Source: UBA3940 sp964506005 (lineage in GTDB: Bacteria > Chloroflexota > Anaerolineae > Aggregatilineales > UBA3940). Taken from it: 9,251 bases of DNA. The stretch's first letter is position 1. Each line of letters starts with the position of its first letter. Of this stretch, positions 6,701 through 9,251 are shown piece after piece. The notes below the pieces were generated by a model. That model did no database searches. It was given only the letters and a program-made list of their open reading frames with translations, and was not told the origin of the DNA. The stretch is from NCBI GenBank assembly GCA_964506005.1, contig CAZDLX010000139.1, positions 1 to 9,251 of the forward strand. Reading direction: 5' to 3'. The position numbers and the translations under genes were made by a program.

Positions 6701-6709
6701 TGTTACAAT
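6701..6709 (+). promoter_or_regulatory. Promoter candidate for mreC, extended -10
   Basis: TGTTACAAT reads as TGn followed by TACAAT (6704-6709), a 5-of-6 match. The -35 is weak. Transcription would start near 6716, which is also where an inverted repeat begins (GTGATC 6716-6721, GATCAC 6736-6741), so the leader would again open with a hairpin. The leader would be about 93 bases. It suggests mreCD-mrdA can be expressed separately from mreB. Confidence 0.5.
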
Positions 6710-6808
6710 TCGAGGGTGATCTTCGCAGCAGCGGGGATCACGCTCGTTGTTTTTCTAGCGCAGGCAGGAAGACTATAGGGACGAACCGGACGAGGGCTGA
6801 AAGACTTT

Positions 6809-7675
6809 ATGCTGAAGACACGACGCGACAACCGGCGGCTGATTATGTTCGGGGTGCTGCTCATTGCAGCCATCGGGCTGATCGCACTTGGCAGGACGGG
6901 AGCCACCCGCCCGCTCGTGAGCCTCGTCGCGACGCCGCTGCAACCTTTCGCCCGGCTCCTGACAACCGGCACGCTGAGCGCGCTCGACTCTACCGGGGAG
7001 GCCCCGGATGTCGAAGCAATGGTGGACCGGCTCCTCGAATACGAGCGCACCATCGCCGAGCTCCAGGTTGAGGTTGTCCGCCTGCGCGAGATCGAGAAGG
7101 ACTACCAGCGTGTCACCGGCCTGATCGACTACCAGGCCCTGCACCCCGACCAGAGCCTCGTGACTGCCGACGTCATCGGGCGGGACACGAGCAGCTACCT
7201 CCGCTGGATCATCATTAACCGCGGCACCCGTGACGGCATCCGCGTCGGCAACCCGGTCATCAGCGATCTCGGCCTGGTGGGGCGCGTCGAGCGGGCCGCC
7301 GCCCGCACATCCTGGGTGCGGCTCGCCAACGATCCGGCGAGTGCGATCAACGGGCGACTGCAAACCGCCGCCGCCGAGGGGACCGTCGTCGGGCAGCTCC
7401 AGGGCAACATGCGGATGGAGTTCATCCCGCAGGCCGCGCTCGTCGAGCCGGGTGATGTGGTGCTCACATCCGGGCTCGGCGGCACGTTTCCCCCTAACAT
7501 CGTGATGGGCCGCGTGACGAGCGTGCGCCGCCAGCAGGCCACCTTCTTCCAGACGGCAGAGATCAGCCCGACCGTCAACTTCGACGACCTGCGGGTCGTG
7601 TCGGTCGTGACCGGCTTCGACCCTGTCGATACGTCGGCGTTTGACGACGTGACAGCTGAGGAGCCCACGCCGTGA
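6809..7675 (+). CDS. mreC: Rod-shape determining protein MreC
   Basis: A complete 288-residue MreC, normal length. It is a bitopic membrane protein whose periplasmic part binds and activates PBP2 and links it to MreB/MreD. Seen in order: a short basic N-terminus (KTRRDNRR), a membrane helix at about 11-28, a coiled coil at about 67-99 (LLEYERTIAELQVEVVRLRE), and the two-barrel beta domain from about 115 on, with IINRGTRDGIRVGNPVIS, GLVGRVE, VEPGDVVLTSGLGGTFPPNI and GRVTSV, all typical of the family. The C-terminal tail is acidic and Thr/Pro-ended. The ribosome binding site is poor (GAGGG 12 bases upstream). The stop overlaps the mreD GTG by four bases (GTGA), implying coupled translation. Confidence 0.95.
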   Translation: MLKTRRDNRRLIMFGVLLIAAIGLIALGRTGATRPLVSLVATPLQPFARLLTTGTLSALDSTGEAPDVEAMVDRLLEYERTIAELQVEVVRLREIEKDYQRVTGLIDYQALHPDQSLVTADVIGRDTSSYLRWIIINRGTRDGIRVGNPVISDLGLVGRVERAAARTSWVRLANDPASAINGRLQTAAAEGTVVGQLQGNMRMEFIPQAALVEPGDVVLTSGLGGTFPPNIVMGRVTSVRRQQATFFQTAEISPTVNFDDLRVVSVVTGFDPVDTSAFDDVTAEEPTP

Positions 7676-8175
7676 GCCTGCAGATTGGCGTACCGCTGTT
7701 CCTCGCCAGCATCCTGCTGCAGAGTACGGTCCTCTCGCATCTGCGCGTGTTTGGCGGCCAGCCCGATCTGATCGCCATCTTTGTCATCGTGTGGGCGCTG
7801 CTGGACGATGGCACGGAGGGCATCGTGTGGGCTTTCGTCGGCGGGCTGTTCGCCGACCTGCTCTCCGGAGCGCCGCTGGGCATATCCGTGCTGGCCCTCA
7901 TGCCGGTCGCGTTCGTGCTGGGGCTGGCAGATGCGGGGATCTACCGCCACAACCTGCTGTTGATGCTGCTGTTCGGCGGGCTGGGGGCTTTCGGCTACCA
8001 CCTGCTGTATCTGCTCGCCCTGCGCTTCGTAGCGGGGATGCCTGTCATGTGGTCGGAGAGTTTCTGGTATGTTACACTGCCGTCCGTGCTGTTTGACCTG
8101 GTGCTCGTCGTCCCGGCACTGACCGTGCTGGGGCGCTGGTACGACCGCCTGCACCCGCGCCAGGTCCGGCTGTAA
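7672..8175 (+). CDS. mreD: Rod-shape determining protein MreD
   Basis: A complete 167-residue polytopic membrane protein. Start GTG 7672 overlaps the mreC stop (GTGA). Five or so hydrophobic segments are seen by eye, at about 5-22, 32-44, 49-65, 75-88 and 96-124, with a last one near 138-155. The MreD signature is visible: PDLIAIFVIVWALLDDG followed by GFVGG-like VGGLFADLLSGAPLGISVL, where the Pro-Asp, Gly-Gly, Asp and Gly residues are characteristic. MreD bridges MreC and the rest of the elongasome in the inner membrane; it also belongs loosely to the ECF-transporter S-component-like fold. It is followed 28 bases later by PBP2. Confidence 0.93.
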   Translation: MSLQIGVPLFLASILLQSTVLSHLRVFGGQPDLIAIFVIVWALLDDGTEGIVWAFVGGLFADLLSGAPLGISVLALMPVAFVLGLADAGIYRHNLLLMLLFGGLGAFGYHLLYLLALRFVAGMPVMWSESFWYVTLPSVLFDLVLVVPALTVLGRWYDRLHPRQVRL

Positions 8176-8203
8176 GTGTTGGAGCTGTTCGGGCCGGTAG
8201 ACT

Positions 8204-9251
8204 ATGAACTTCCAGAAACCGCGGGAAACCGTCAAGCCAATGCGCCGCCTGATTTTTCAGGCGATCGTCGTCGTGGCGTTCCTGGGGCTGGCCGTTCGCG
8301 TCTATTACCTCCAGTTTATCGATGCGGAGACTTACGTCACGCGGGCGGAGGACAACCGCCTCGACGAGATCAGCCTGCCGTCCACGCGCGGCATTATCGT
8401 CGACCGCAACGGCGTGCCGCTCGCCGTCAACGTCGCCAGCGCCAACGTGACCGTTACCCCCGCACTGCTGCCGGGCGACGAAGCCGTCGAAGCTGAGATG
8501 CTGAAGCGGCTGGCCGGGTTGATCGGCGTGCCGCTCTCGGGCGAGCTTAACACGGTTGACGAGCGCGGTATCCCGCAGCAGAGCCTCACCACCATGATCC
8601 GCACGGGCGAAGGTATCGCACCTTACCGGCCTGTCACCGTTGCGACGGACATCGACCACGACACAGCCCGCCTGCTGATCTCAGAACAGCAGAACTTCCC
8701 CGGCGTGAATATCGAGTGGGTATCGGTGCGCGAGTATCCGACGGGCGCGCTGACCTCACACATCATCGGCTACATGGGCCCCATCCCGGCGGAGCGTGCC
8801 GATCAGTACGAGGAAGAGGGCTACGTGCTCGACCGCGACCGCATCGGGTATGACGGCATCGAGTACTACTTCCAGGATGAGCTGGCCGGGCAACCCGGTC
8901 TGGAGATGGTCGAGCGCGACGTGGCAGGCGAGATCGTCCGGAGGCTCGGCCTGTCACGCCCACAGGTGGACGGCTACAGCCTGCGCCTGACCATCGACGT
9001 GGACCTCCAGCGCGCGGCGCAGGAAGCGCTGGTCAAGATGATCAACGCGCTCAAAGAGGAGCAGCCGGACGAACCCATCGGCTTCGACCGCGGGGTAGTC
9101 ATTGCTGCAAACCCGCGCACAGGCGAGATCCTCGCCATGGTGAGCTGGCCTACCTACGACAACAGCCGCTTCGCCCGTGCCATCGATTACCCGTACTACG
9201 CGCAGGTCTCGCAGGACCCGCTGCGCCCGCTCTTTAACCAGGCGGTGAACT
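8204..9251 (+). CDS. mrdA: Penicillin-binding protein 2 (elongasome transpeptidase), N-terminal part
   Basis: A class B PBP open at the right window edge; 349 codons are present and the stop lies outside. PBP2 cross-links peptidoglycan with RodA as partner glycosyltransferase. Seen: one N-terminal membrane helix at about 16-36 after a basic start (KPMRRL), the dimerisation-domain motif RGIIVDRNGVPLAVN at 62-76, pedestal segments with REYPTGALTSHIIGYMGPI and RIGYDGIEYYFQDELAG, then the beginning of the transpeptidase domain with LRLTIDVDLQRAAQEAL (about 261-277) and GVVIAANPRTGEILAMVSWP (297-316). The window ends at LFNQAVN, normally shortly before the SxxK active site, so the catalytic residues are not visible. 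Start ATG 8204 gives the expected short cytosolic tail; ribosome binding site evidence is weak. rodA would be the expected next gene. Confidence 0.95.
   Translation, partial: MNFQKPRETVKPMRRLIFQAIVVVAFLGLAVRVYYLQFIDAETYVTRAEDNRLDEISLPSTRGIIVDRNGVPLAVNVASANVTVTPALLPGDEAVEAEMLKRLAGLIGVPLSGELNTVDERGIPQQSLTTMIRTGEGIAPYRPVTVATDIDHDTARLLISEQQNFPGVNIEWVSVREYPTGALTSHIIGYMGPIPAERADQYEEEGYVLDRDRIGYDGIEYYFQDELAGQPGLEMVERDVAGEIVRRLGLSRPQVDGYSLRLTIDVDLQRAAQEALVKMINALKEEQPDEPIGFDRGVVIAANPRTGEILAMVSWPTYDNSRFARAIDYPYYAQVSQDPLRPLFNQAVN

Noticed and set aside
8070..8078. TGTTACACT inside mreD as a promoter for the PBP2 gene
   Set aside because: No matching -35, lies in coding sequence, and the PBP2 gene follows mreD by only 28 bases as expected for an operon.
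7195..8235. Long minus-strand open frame of 346 codons across mreC and mreD
   Set aside because: It is antisense to two confidently identified genes, has low-complexity His/Gln/Arg-rich composition and no start signals; typical of high-GC shadow frames.
8176..8496. GTG-started frame of 106 codons directly after mreD
   Set aside because: It lies in a different frame from PBP2, whose motifs are clear over the same bases from ATG 8204.

Overview
The window is GC-rich and almost fully coding. It reads as a scaffold from an uncultured bacterium, because it carries a run of exactly 100 N. A Chloroflexota (Anaerolineae-like) origin is my best inference. The reasons are the Thr/Pro-rich linkers on exported proteins, a bacterial SH3 protein with a C-terminal membrane anchor, a degenerate MreB-MreC-MreD-PBP2 cluster, and intergenic short-period repeats. 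No rRNA or other marker is present to prove it.

Layout. 1-1217 (+): the end of sdhA and complete sdhB, overlapping by one base (TGATG); these are the catalytic and iron-sulfur subunits of succinate dehydrogenase/fumarate reductase. 1307-1759 (+): a small, highly charged helical protein of unknown function. 1813-3312 (-): tilS, tRNA-Ile lysidine synthetase, convergent with the previous gene. 3403-4203 (+): an exported SH3b protein with a C-terminal membrane anchor, divergent from tilS; the 90-bp spacer holds two face-to-face promoter candidates, each implying a leaderless or nearly leaderless mRNA. 4204-4369: a nested inverted repeat built of 9-bp words. 4370-5128 (-): a lipoprotein with a Thr/Pro linker and an M15 (DD-peptidase/Hedgehog fold)-like domain. 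5129-5605: a gene-free stretch of direct repeats, heptamer repeats of both orientations, the N gap, then the mreB promoter and a roughly 110-nt leader that I predict to be structured. 5606-end (+): mreB, mreC, mreD and the beginning of the PBP2 gene (mrdA), the elongasome cluster for rod-shape wall synthesis. PBP2 is open at the window edge, just before the expected catalytic serine.

How the genes fit together: MreB filaments, MreC/MreD and PBP2 form one machine for lateral wall growth. The M15-like lipoprotein and the SH3b protein next door could also act at the envelope, but that link is only by proximity. sdhAB and tilS are housekeeping genes without an evident functional tie. Promoters here share an extended -10 (TGnTATAAT or TGnTACAAT) with weak -35 boxes.

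The most interesting item is the mreB leader: a 7-bp hairpin at the predicted transcript start whose loop can pair with a segment just downstream (an H-type pseudoknot), followed by two more perfect-stem hairpins before the ribosome binding site. I do not recognise it as a known riboswitch.
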